DNA from: Curvibacter sp.
GTDB lineage: Bacteria; Pseudomonadota; Gammaproteobacteria; Burkholderiales; Burkholderiaceae_C
Reading direction: 5' to 3'
Length of the DNA stretch: 6,361 bases
NCBI GenBank assembly: GCA_003500955.1
Contig: DNQP01000288.1
Location: forward strand, 7,767 to 14,127
The translations under genes and the position numbers were made by a program. A model generated the notes under the pieces. The model did no database searches and was not told the DNA's origin. It saw nothing but the letters and a program-made list of their open reading frames with translations. Position 1 is the stretch's first letter. Every line of letters starts with the position of its first letter. This document shows positions 1-5,795 of the stretch, piece after piece.

Positions 1-72
1 CTCTTCCTCGGCGTGGGCCAGGCTCACGGACAGCCCGGCCGCCAGGGCATACAACACAGCGGTTTTCTTCAT
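1..72 (-). CDS. N-terminus of an exported protein (signal peptide only, truncated by window edge)
   Basis: Only the first 24 codons are visible: ATG at 72-70, then an open frame to the window edge. The peptide MKKTAVLYALAAGLSVSLAH, continuing with A-E-E-E, is a textbook Sec signal peptide: a KK n-region, a hydrophobic core at about residues 5-18, and a likely signal peptidase I site after A-H-A at residue 21, so the mature protein would begin with acidic residues. The start is supported by a Shine-Dalgarno AGGAG at 86-82, nine bases upstream. The gene lies 83 bp downstream of tpsA on the same strand with no convincing terminator between, so co-transcription is plausible. No cysteine is present at the cleavage site, so it is not a lipoprotein. 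Its function cannot be told from 24 residues. Confidence 0.8.
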   Translation of the reverse strand, partial: MKKTAVLYALAAGLSVSLAHAEEE

Positions 73-155
73 GGTTTCAGACTCCTGCAGAGATCCGGTG
101 GACTGCGCCACCACAAGAGCCTGAATCTAGCATTCTTGCGCCATCCCGGGCCCGC
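73..155 (-). other. Intergenic spacer between tpsA and the downstream exported-protein gene
   Basis: This 83-bp spacer has no intrinsic terminator. There is a loopless GC palindrome CGGGCCCG at 147-154 and a weak 5-bp inverted repeat GGTGG/CCACC (97-101 with 108-112), neither followed by a T-tract. A possible extended -10-like TGCTAGATT is visible on the minus strand near 126-134, but it has no good -35 partner. I cannot tell whether the downstream gene has its own promoter or is read through from tpsA; read-through looks simpler. Confidence 0.4.
82..86 (-). promoter_or_regulatory. Ribosome binding site of the left-edge exported protein
   Basis: On the minus strand this reads AGGAG, nine bases before the ATG at 72. 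It is a near-consensus Shine-Dalgarno sequence and is the main support for calling the short truncated gene at the left edge. Confidence 0.7.
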
Positions 156-3100
156 TCAGGGTTCTTCGCGGGTGTTACCAGGTGCAAGATCGATCTCGAC
201 CGCCTTCCCGCGCTCCAGCAAGGTGGCCGCGCCAGCCGTCGAGCTGCGCGTGACCTGCAGGCCGCTGGCCAGGAAGACCGGGACGGCACCCGACGGGCGC
301 TCCGGCTGAGCCGCCACTGCCGACGCGTCGCCGCGGGGACCGCGGCCCGGGACGATGCGATTGCCCTCGGTGGTCTCCGTCAGTTCCGGCTTGAGTTCGG
401 CCCGGCCATTGACCTTGATCACGCCGTCGCCGGTGTTGCTGACCTGAGCGAAATTGCCGCTGACCGTGCCGGCCGGCGCATCGAGGCTCAGATTGCTGGC
501 CGTACCCGAGAGGCTCACGCCCCCTTCGGCACGGACCGTGGCATTCTGGGCCTGCAGTGCGAGCTGGACACTACCGCCGGACGCCACCGCCGCCACGGGC
601 GCGCTGATGCTGCCGACCACCGAGGCGGCCGCCAGGGTCGCGCTCTGGGTGGCCACCACCTCCACCTGCGCGCTGCCCTGGGCCGCCACCAGCACGGCGG
701 CACCGGCGATGCTGCCGCTGATGTTCTGCGCCGCCACCGACGCGTTGCCGCTGGCCCTGATCGTGGCGGCCACGTTGCCGCTGCTTTGAAGCACGACACT
801 GCCCAGGCTGATCGTGCTGCCCGTGACGTCGCCGCCAGCGTTCAGCGTGTTGCTCGCCGTGGCGTCGAGCGCGCGCAGCGTATGGGCGCTGAGCGCCACC
901 GTGCCCAGCGCGTCGATCTGGTAGCTCTGCACCCAGAGCGTGTCGCTCAAGCTGTAGCGATGGGCCTGCACCTCGAAGCGCTTGAGCGGATCGCCCTGCG
1001 TACCACCACTGCGCATGCTGACGTTGCCCCAGCTGCTGCCGCTGCCGGCGACCAGCCGCAAATCGCGCGCCACGCCAGCGGCATTCTGGACGTCGCCGTT
1101 GAGGCGGATGTCGCTGCCGGTGGTGGCCAGACGCGTGTCGCCGAGCAACTGCACGTCGCCATCCAAGGTGATACCCGCCGCCCCGTTGACGGTGACCTGC
1201 CCGGCCATGCCTGCGCCGGACGCCGCAACACCGATCCTCAGCCCCTGCAAGGTCACCGTGCCAAACTGCAGCATCTGCCGGCGCTCGACCTGCACCTGCT
1301 CGGCGTAATGGCCATCCGCCACGGCCACCGTCGCACCGCTGTCGGCCCGTGCGATGGCCGCGGCGATGGACATGGTCTGGCTGCCGCCGGCCTGAAGATT
1401 GCCCACGCCGACCTCAAAGCGCTGGGTCAGACCCGTGCCGCTCCAGCCCTGGACGGTGCTGGACGCAAGGCTCGGCAGGTTGACGGCAAAGTCATAGGCA
1501 TTCTGCTGCGTGGCCTGCAGCCAGGTGTACTGGCTGCTGCCGGCACTGGCGTTGTTGCGCACGGCGTAGGCTAAGCCCGCGATGTCCAGGCTGCCGAAAT
1601 CGTGCAGGGCCGATTCGTCCTGCAGATAGACGGGGTTCAGTTCGTTGAACTGGTTGTTGCCTTCGATGCGGACGTTGTTCGTCCGCTGGTTGTAGCTGCG
1701 GTTGGCCTGATAGAGCGCCACCCCACCCCAGTCGTTGTTGCGCGTGGTGCTGTGCCGCACCGTGATGTTGGCGCTGTCGGTGAGCTGCAGGCCCGCGCCC
1801 GCGCTGCTGCCAGCCCCGCCAGACACCGCCGCACCGTCGAGCGTCACGTGATCGATCAGCGCGCCGTCGACACCATTGAGATCCAGCTCGGCCCGGCCGG
1901 CGCCGCGGCTCGTGACGTTCGTGATGCTGAAGTTGCGCAGCCGTGCATCGGCATTGCCCGCGGGCGACACCTTGATGCCGTAGGCCGCGGCGTAGGAAGC
2001 GGACGGTCCGTAGAAGCTGAAGTCACGCAAGTTGACGTCATCGGCTGTGACGAGCATGCCGTAACCGGCCGTGATGCTGCGCGCATCGAGGGTCGTCTGC
2101 GCCTGGCCGGCGCCGATCAGCGTCAGCGACTTGTTGACGCTGAGTGTCGCCGTCTGGGTGTAGCTGCCCGGCGCCACGGTCACCCTGCCCCCGCGCACCA
2201 CGGCGTTGATGCCGCCCTGCACGGTGTTGATCGGCGTCAGCACACTGCCCTGGTTACCGGCGGTACCGGCGCCGGCCACCTGAACATGTGTGCGGTTGGC
2301 GCTGGTGTAGCCCTGATCCTGCACGGACCAGCCGCTGTTGGCGGCACTCAGATCCAGCAGCGCCTGCTGCCAGCCCAGGCCGGGGGCGGCAGCGATGGGT
2401 GGGCTGTTGCTCAGGATGTTGCCACTGCCGTCCAGATGGCCGTTGAGATGCAGGTTCACACCCCATTCATTGCCCACTGGGCCCTGGGTGTTGCCAGCGA
2501 TGGTGATGCCGCTGCCATCGGTGTACTGCACCGAGACACCGCTCTTGGTGTTCTCGATGCGGTTGCCGCTGATGCTGCCCGTGCTGTTGCGGCCATGGAC
2601 CAGGACGCCGGTGCGCAGGTCATGGAGGTCGTTGTTGCGGAGCGTGAAGCCGCTGATGCCATCGGCCACCGCGATGCCACGGCTGATGTTGGGACGGGTC
2701 CTTGCGTAGTAATCCGCATAAGCCTGGTTCACGGGTCCGGCGATCTCCAGGTTCTCCACGGTCACGTGGTGGGCGCGGATGCTGATGCCGTTGACTTCGG
2801 CAAGATCAGACACGAGCAAACGGGCGCCGGCCTCACCCTGCAGCGTGAGGTTGGCCTTGTCCAGCACGATGGGCTGCGTGTGCTCGCCGGCCATGAGCAC
2901 CACCGTCGCGCCGTCGCCCGCGCTGCCGGTGCGCGCGACCTTGACGGCATCCGCAACCCTTGCGTCCGGGCTGACCTCGACGCGCCTGGCGTTGCCACTG
3001 AGCGCAGGTGCATCGAGTACGGCACGCAGCTGCACCGTACCGCCATCGACCACGACGGCACCGCTGGCCTGCAGCACGCCCTCGAGGTTGATGGTCCCGG

Positions 3101-3881
3101 TCAGCAGGCCGGCGGCATCACCCGTGCTCAAGAGCAGTTGCGCGCCTTCGAGCCGGGCCCCGGCCGCGTTGGACACGAGGGCCCCCGCGGCTCCAGCGGG
3201 CAGGGCAAACTCATAGAGCCCACCGTTGAGGCTGACCGTGGCACGGTCGCTGCCGGCCAGCGCGATGCGCCCACCCGTGGCGGTGATCTGGCCGTCGTTG
3301 CGCACCGATGGGGCCACCAGGGCCACCAGGCCGGCGTTCTGCACCGTGATCTGCCCCTGGTTGTGCACCGTCCCCATGGCCCCGCTGATGGCGACGAAAC
3401 CGGGGTTGGCCTGGTCCATGAAACGGCTCGGATCCACCCTACCCGTCGTGGCGATCAAGGCGCCCACGTTGACGTTCGCCCCGCTGCCGAACAACACGCC
3501 GTTGGGGTTCATCAGCAGCACCATGCCGTTGGCCTGCAGGCTGCCGTGGATTTCCGTCAACCCCGCCCCGGCCGACACTCGGTTGAGCACGGCGGCGCTC
3601 GCACCGGGCTGCACGAACTCCACCGTGCGGCCCGCCGCGATGTTGAAGGACTGCCAATCAAGGATGGCTCGGTTGCCACTCTGGGTGAGCGTCAGCCGCT
3701 CGGCGGTCTGGGCGCTGCTCACGCTGCCCGCGGCCACGGTGCCGCCCATGGGCAGGCCGACCGGTGAGGGATTGATCTGCGCCCCCGACGGCGCGCCGAA
3801 GCACAGGGCCAGGGCCCATGGCAGCGCCTGGAGTATGCGCGGATCGCGTTGTGCGCGCAGGAATCTTGGTCGACTTTTCAT
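156..3881 (-). CDS. TpsA-type two-partner secretion exoprotein with filamentous haemagglutinin-like N-terminus and beta-helix modules
   Basis: This 1241-residue protein is the predicted secreted partner of the TpsB encoded upstream. Residues 1-34 form a signal peptide with a long arginine-rich n-region and a likely cut before QINPSP. Residues about 35-160 are the TPS (haemagglutination activity) domain recognised by TpsB: the NRV segment at 100-102, LQANG at 115-119 and the hallmark NPNG at 125-128 followed by VLFGSGANVNVGAL. FHA-like strand repeats (NQGQITV, NDGQITATGGRIALAG) run to about 300. Three pectin-lyase-like beta-helix modules follow, at about 300-490, 525-770 and 835-930, rich in short N/G-turn repeats such as ISGNRIENT. 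Residues about 1012-1145 are degenerate 34-residue repeats, then a Pro/Arg/Glu-rich tail with an RGD at 1183-1185. The mature protein has no cysteine, which argues against HMW1-style anchoring by a C-terminal disulfide loop. No toxin, protease or autotransporter barrel domain is recognisable. The start is supported by AAGGGG seven bases upstream. Adhesin is the usual role of the family, but the ligand is unknown. Confidence 0.92.
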   Translation of the reverse strand: MKSRPRFLRAQRDPRILQALPWALALCFGAPSGAQINPSPVGLPMGGTVAAGSVSSAQTAERLTLTQSGNRAILDWQSFNIAAGRTVEFVQPGASAAVLNRVSAGAGLTEIHGSLQANGMVLLMNPNGVLFGSGANVNVGALIATTGRVDPSRFMDQANPGFVAISGAMGTVHNQGQITVQNAGLVALVAPSVRNDGQITATGGRIALAGSDRATVSLNGGLYEFALPAGAAGALVSNAAGARLEGAQLLLSTGDAAGLLTGTINLEGVLQASGAVVVDGGTVQLRAVLDAPALSGNARRVEVSPDARVADAVKVARTGSAGDGATVVLMAGEHTQPIVLDKANLTLQGEAGARLLVSDLAEVNGISIRAHHVTVENLEIAGPVNQAYADYYARTRPNISRGIAVADGISGFTLRNNDLHDLRTGVLVHGRNSTGSISGNRIENTKSGVSVQYTDGSGITIAGNTQGPVGNEWGVNLHLNGHLDGSGNILSNSPPIAAAPGLGWQQALLDLSAANSGWSVQDQGYTSANRTHVQVAGAGTAGNQGSVLTPINTVQGGINAVVRGGRVTVAPGSYTQTATLSVNKSLTLIGAGQAQTTLDARSITAGYGMLVTADDVNLRDFSFYGPSASYAAAYGIKVSPAGNADARLRNFSITNVTSRGAGRAELDLNGVDGALIDHVTLDGAAVSGGAGSSAGAGLQLTDSANITVRHSTTRNNDWGGVALYQANRSYNQRTNNVRIEGNNQFNELNPVYLQDESALHDFGSLDIAGLAYAVRNNASAGSSQYTWLQATQQNAYDFAVNLPSLASSTVQGWSGTGLTQRFEVGVGNLQAGGSQTMSIAAAIARADSGATVAVADGHYAEQVQVERRQMLQFGTVTLQGLRIGVAASGAGMAGQVTVNGAAGITLDGDVQLLGDTRLATTGSDIRLNGDVQNAAGVARDLRLVAGSGSSWGNVSMRSGGTQGDPLKRFEVQAHRYSLSDTLWVQSYQIDALGTVALSAHTLRALDATASNTLNAGGDVTGSTISLGSVVLQSSGNVAATIRASGNASVAAQNISGSIAGAAVLVAAQGSAQVEVVATQSATLAAASVVGSISAPVAAVASGGSVQLALQAQNATVRAEGGVSLSGTASNLSLDAPAGTVSGNFAQVSNTGDGVIKVNGRAELKPELTETTEGNRIVPGRGPRGDASAVAAQPERPSGAVPVFLASGLQVTRSSTAGAATLLERGKAVEIDLAPGNTREEP
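453..848 (-). repeat. Four degenerate 33-35-residue repeats in the C-terminal part of TpsA
   Basis: Protein residues 1012-1046, 1047-1080, 1081-1113 and 1114-1143 align with a period of 33-35 residues. Repeats two and three match best: ASVAAQNISGSIAGAA against ATLAAASVVGSISAPV, then QGSAQVEV against GGSVQLAL. The Gly-Ser-Ile position recurs at 1056-1058 and 1090-1092, with a Gly-Ser at 1021-1022. The repeats are diverged at DNA level. They fit successive coils of a right-handed beta-helix as in other TpsA proteins. Confidence 0.55.
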
Positions 3882-3888
3882 GAGGCTA

Positions 3889-3894
3889 CCCCTT
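3889..3894 (-). promoter_or_regulatory. Ribosome binding site of the TpsA exoprotein gene
   Basis: The minus strand reads AAGGGG, seven bases before the ATG at 3881. It sits inside the 25-bp gap after the tpsB stop codon, so the exoprotein gene has its own initiation signal within the tpsB-tpsA transcript. This supports the long n-region start of the signal peptide. Confidence 0.6.
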
Positions 3895-3906
3895 GACGTC
3901 CAATGT

Positions 3907-5580
3907 CTAAAAGGAAACGAGCAGCGAGCCCAGGAGACGGGCCGATTTGCCCTCGCCCGACGGGCTGGCCGGCGTTCGGGTCATGGGCCAGGCCGCTTCG
4001 AGCTGGACGCTGGCCGAGCCGACCAGATGCAGACGGGTGCCCAGGCCTGCCGAGGCCAGGCTCTGGTGCCAGGGCGTGCCGGCAGACTGGGTGCCGAAGC
4101 GCCCCACCTCCCCCACGTCATAGAAACCGAAGAGCTGCCAGGCCCGCAGCCAGTCACCATCGGTCACGCCCTGGCGGCGCGGCTCCAGGCGCAGGGCCCA
4201 GCCGCGGTCGCCCACCAGCTCGGCCGCGTCGTAGGCCCGGCCGTAGCGCCGCCCACCCAGTGCGAACTGCTCGGACGAGAGCAGCGGCCGCTCCGACGTC
4301 CACTGCCCGGCCAGGCCCAGGCCCAGGGACCAGTTGCCTCCGAGCGGCTGCTGGCGCGTGTACTCCATCGTCACCTTGCTGAACTGCCCGTCGGCACCGA
4401 CCCGGCTCTTGAGCGGATCGTCTTCCTGCGTGCCGCCCAGACCTTTGCTGTAGTCCAAGTCCAGCGTGTTCTGTCCGCCCAGTGCATCCAGCCCGCGCCA
4501 GCCGAGGCCGGCACGCAAGGCACGGATGTGGTCCTCGCTGACCCGCGCGCCCAGGATGTCGCTGCGGATGTCCGCATGGTCGTAGGCGATCCGCGCCGAA
4601 ACACTCTGGTTGCGGGTGCGCAACCAGGGATAGACCAGGCCCAGGGTCCATGCGTCCGAATACCCGCGCACATCGAAGGCGCGCAAGCTGTCGCCCGGCC
4701 GCGTACGGGCCTGCGAGACCGTAGCGTTGAGCTGCAGGCCCTCGATATTGAGGGTCTGGGCGTAGGAAAGCTGGGCATAGCCCATCTCGCTGTTGCCCGT
4801 GCCGGCCCCGATGATGCGCCACTGGTCGTTGATGCCGAGCAGCTGGTTGACCGTCAGGCCCGCCGTGCTCTGACCGGGCCCGAGGTAGCGGCTGCCGTAG
4901 TTGTCATAGCTGTAGAAACCCTCGACGTCGCGTACGCTGGCGATCAGCGTCAGGTCGGCGGCCCCCACGGTCTGCGAAGGCGCCAGCACGCTGCGCAGAC
5001 GCAGGCCCGGGAAATCGTTGGCAATCAGCAGATACCGTTCGAGCACCTCGGCCGAGAGCGGGCGCGCAGCCTGGATCTGCGCGCCGATCGCCTGCAGCTT
5101 CTCGCGCAGACGCGGATCGCCCTCGACCCGCACGCTGGCGATATGGCCCTCGATCACCCGCAGACTCAGCACGCCGCCGGTCAGGGACTGCGGTGGCACG
5201 ATGACGACCGAGAGAAAGTAACCGTCGTTGCGATAGCGCGTCGTCAGCGCCTGGGCCAGGGCATAGATGTCCGCGCCGCTGATCTCGCGCCCGACGTAGG
5301 GGGCTGTCTGCGTCTGCAACTGCTCGGGGGTGTAGACCGTGCTGCCCTCGACCTGTACGGCCGACAGGGTGATGCGCAGGGCGCGCACGGACTCGGGCAC
5401 CTGCGCCTGACCTGCGCCTCGGAGCTCGGGCAGGCGCACCGCCTCGGGAGGACTGAGGGGCGCCTCGATCCGCCCCCGCAGCCGCCCTGGATCCGCGCTG
5501 GCCGGTGGAACGACGGTCTGCGCGCGGGCAGCATGTCCCGCCACCAGCAAGACCAGCAGGACTCCAAGCGTGCGTTCCAT
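3907..5580 (-). CDS. TpsB outer-membrane transporter of a two-partner secretion system (FhaC/ShlB family)
   Basis: This 557-residue protein has the usual length and layout of a TpsB transporter, an Omp85-superfamily pore that exports its TpsA partner across the outer membrane without ATP. Residues 1-20 are a signal peptide ending A-R-A before QTVV. Residues about 22-60 are a Pro/Arg-rich linker, where FhaC has its plug helix. POTRA1 spans about 67-145, with QVEGSTVYTPEQL and the typical GYFLSVVIVPPQ strand turn. POTRA2 spans about 147-217. The 16-strand barrel follows, opening with the signature DNYGSRYLGPGQ at 226-237. The loop-6 motif region is FALGGRRYGRAYD (439-451), where family members usually have R-G-[YF]; here it is R448-A-Y. 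The protein ends in LLVSF, with the terminal phenylalanine expected for outer-membrane insertion by BAM. There are no cysteines. An in-frame stop lies four codons upstream, so ATG 5580 is the only reasonable start. It is the first gene of the tpsB-tpsA operon. Confidence 0.95.
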   Translation of the reverse strand: MERTLGVLLVLLVAGHAARAQTVVPPASADPGRLRGRIEAPLSPPEAVRLPELRGAGQAQVPESVRALRITLSAVQVEGSTVYTPEQLQTQTAPYVGREISGADIYALAQALTTRYRNDGYFLSVVIVPPQSLTGGVLSLRVIEGHIASVRVEGDPRLREKLQAIGAQIQAARPLSAEVLERYLLIANDFPGLRLRSVLAPSQTVGAADLTLIASVRDVEGFYSYDNYGSRYLGPGQSTAGLTVNQLLGINDQWRIIGAGTGNSEMGYAQLSYAQTLNIEGLQLNATVSQARTRPGDSLRAFDVRGYSDAWTLGLVYPWLRTRNQSVSARIAYDHADIRSDILGARVSEDHIRALRAGLGWRGLDALGGQNTLDLDYSKGLGGTQEDDPLKSRVGADGQFSKVTMEYTRQQPLGGNWSLGLGLAGQWTSERPLLSSEQFALGGRRYGRAYDAAELVGDRGWALRLEPRRQGVTDGDWLRAWQLFGFYDVGEVGRFGTQSAGTPWHQSLASAGLGTRLHLVGSASVQLEAAWPMTRTPASPSGEGKSARLLGSLLVSF

Positions 5581-5585
5581 CCTCC

Positions 5586-5591
5586 CCCCTC
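5586..5591 (-). promoter_or_regulatory. Ribosome binding site of tpsB, inside a G-rich run
   Basis: The minus strand just before the tpsB ATG reads GAGGGGGGAGG. GAGGGG at 5591-5586 leaves a five-base spacer to the ATG. The second GAGG abuts the start codon and is too close to work. The run of six G (5589-5584) forms part of the signal, so its length would set the spacing. Confidence 0.55.
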
Positions 5592-5603
5592 AGGTCAGAT
5601 CGA

Positions 5604-5624
5604 CAGGGACGACGTGCGTCCCTG
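5604..5624 (-). promoter_or_regulatory. Hairpin in the predicted 5' leader of tpsB
   Basis: CAGGGACG (5604-5611) and CGTCCCTG (5617-5624) are perfect 8-bp complements around a 5-base loop. In the transcript the hairpin would end 23 bases before the tpsB ATG, 12 bases before the Shine-Dalgarno. It is not followed by a T-tract, so it is not an intrinsic terminator. A role in mRNA stability or translation control is possible but unproven. In GC-rich DNA an 8-bp stem can also arise by chance. Confidence 0.4.
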
Positions 5625-5661
5625 GTGGCGGCGACGATCGGGCGTGTCTTCCTGCCCAATC

Positions 5662-5698
5662 TGTAACTTGATGTAACTCAGTGTAACGTCTTGTTACA
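5662..5698. promoter_or_regulatory. Tandem operator: three TGTAAC repeats at 10-bp spacing plus an inverted GTTACA
   Basis: On the plus strand TGTAAC occurs at 5662-5667, 5672-5677 and 5682-5687, exactly one helical turn apart, followed by the inverted copy GTTACA at 5693-5698. The last pair also forms a perfect palindrome TGTAAC-N5-GTTACA (5682-5698). Tandem half-sites with about 10-bp period are the usual target of OmpR/PhoB-family response regulators. Read on the minus strand, 5675-5662 is TACATCAAGTTACA, which matches the published E. coli RstA box (TACATNTNGTTACA) at 11 of its 12 fixed positions. The array lies 82 bp upstream of the tpsB start and is AT-rich against GC-rich surroundings. 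A weak promoter pair, TTGCAT (5707-5702) and TACACT (5685-5680) with a 16-bp spacer, overlaps it. I infer regulation of the tpsB-tpsA operon; the regulator's identity is unknown. Confidence 0.65.
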
Positions 5699-5746
5699 TA
5701 AATGCAAGGACAGCCCGTTATCGGAGGAAATTGACCCGGAGAACGA

Positions 5747-5772
5747 CCAAGGGCACCCGCAGGTGCCCTTGG
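5747..5772 (-). terminator. Strong hairpin, probable terminator of the TPR lipoprotein gene
   Basis: CCAAGGGCACC (5747-5757) and GGTGCCCTTGG (5762-5772) form a perfect 11-bp stem with a four-base loop, starting 23 bases after the lipoprotein stop codon. On the minus strand the stem is followed by TCGTTCT rather than a clean T-tract, so it may be a weak intrinsic terminator or a 3'-end stabilising hairpin. It separates the lipoprotein gene from the tpsB promoter region. Confidence 0.65.
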
Positions 5773-5795
5773 ATGGCCAGTCAGCCGGCGTCAGA

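Larger units (their letters stand above)
5581..5795 (-). other. Intergenic regulatory region between the lipoprotein gene and tpsB
   Basis: No gene is supported in these 215 bp. In transcription order it contains the terminator-like hairpin, an unremarkable stretch at 5699-5746, the AT-rich operator array, and a tpsB leader carrying a second hairpin and the G-rich ribosome binding site. The exact -10 and -35 of the tpsB promoter cannot be fixed by eye. CAGATT (5663-5658, minus strand) just after the repeats is another weak -10 candidate, which would suit an activator bound to the repeats. Confidence 0.6.

Noticed and set aside
145..154. GC palindrome after the tpsA stop as an intrinsic terminator
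   Set aside because: It has no loop and no T-tract on the minus strand, so it would not form a functional terminator hairpin.
786..1574. Plus-strand open frame of 262 codons inside tpsA
   Set aside because: It is an antisense shadow with His/Ala/Arg-rich composition and no plausible ribosome binding context.
1602..3767. Plus-strand open frame of 721 codons
   Set aside because: It lies antisense to tpsA. The translation is low-complexity, His/Gly/Ala/Arg-rich and without a recognisable domain, as expected from the complementary strand of a GC-rich gene. The minus-strand product has clear domains.
156..3881. Possible CdiA-type contact-dependent inhibition toxin with an immunity gene downstream
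   Set aside because: The protein is far shorter than typical CdiA. It has no VENN or similar pre-toxin motif and no toxin-like C-terminal domain. The next gene encodes an exported protein, whereas CDI immunity proteins are usually cytoplasmic or inner-membrane proteins.
4154..4822. Minus-strand 222-codon frame inside tpsB in another reading frame
   Set aside because: It overlaps the well-supported barrel coding sequence and has the Arg/Gly/Pro/Ala-rich content of an out-of-frame shadow. No frameshift in tpsB is indicated, since that frame is intact from POTRA to terminal Phe.
3226..5676. Plus-strand open frame of 816 codons
   Set aside because: It runs antisense across the tpsA-tpsB junction, all of tpsB and into the tpsB promoter region. 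It shows no domain or signal, and its length reflects GC-rich codon bias with few stop codons.
5662..5698. CRISPR-like or integron-like short repeat array
   Set aside because: The repeats are only 6 bp with 4-bp spacers, which fits a protein-binding operator and not a CRISPR or attC site.
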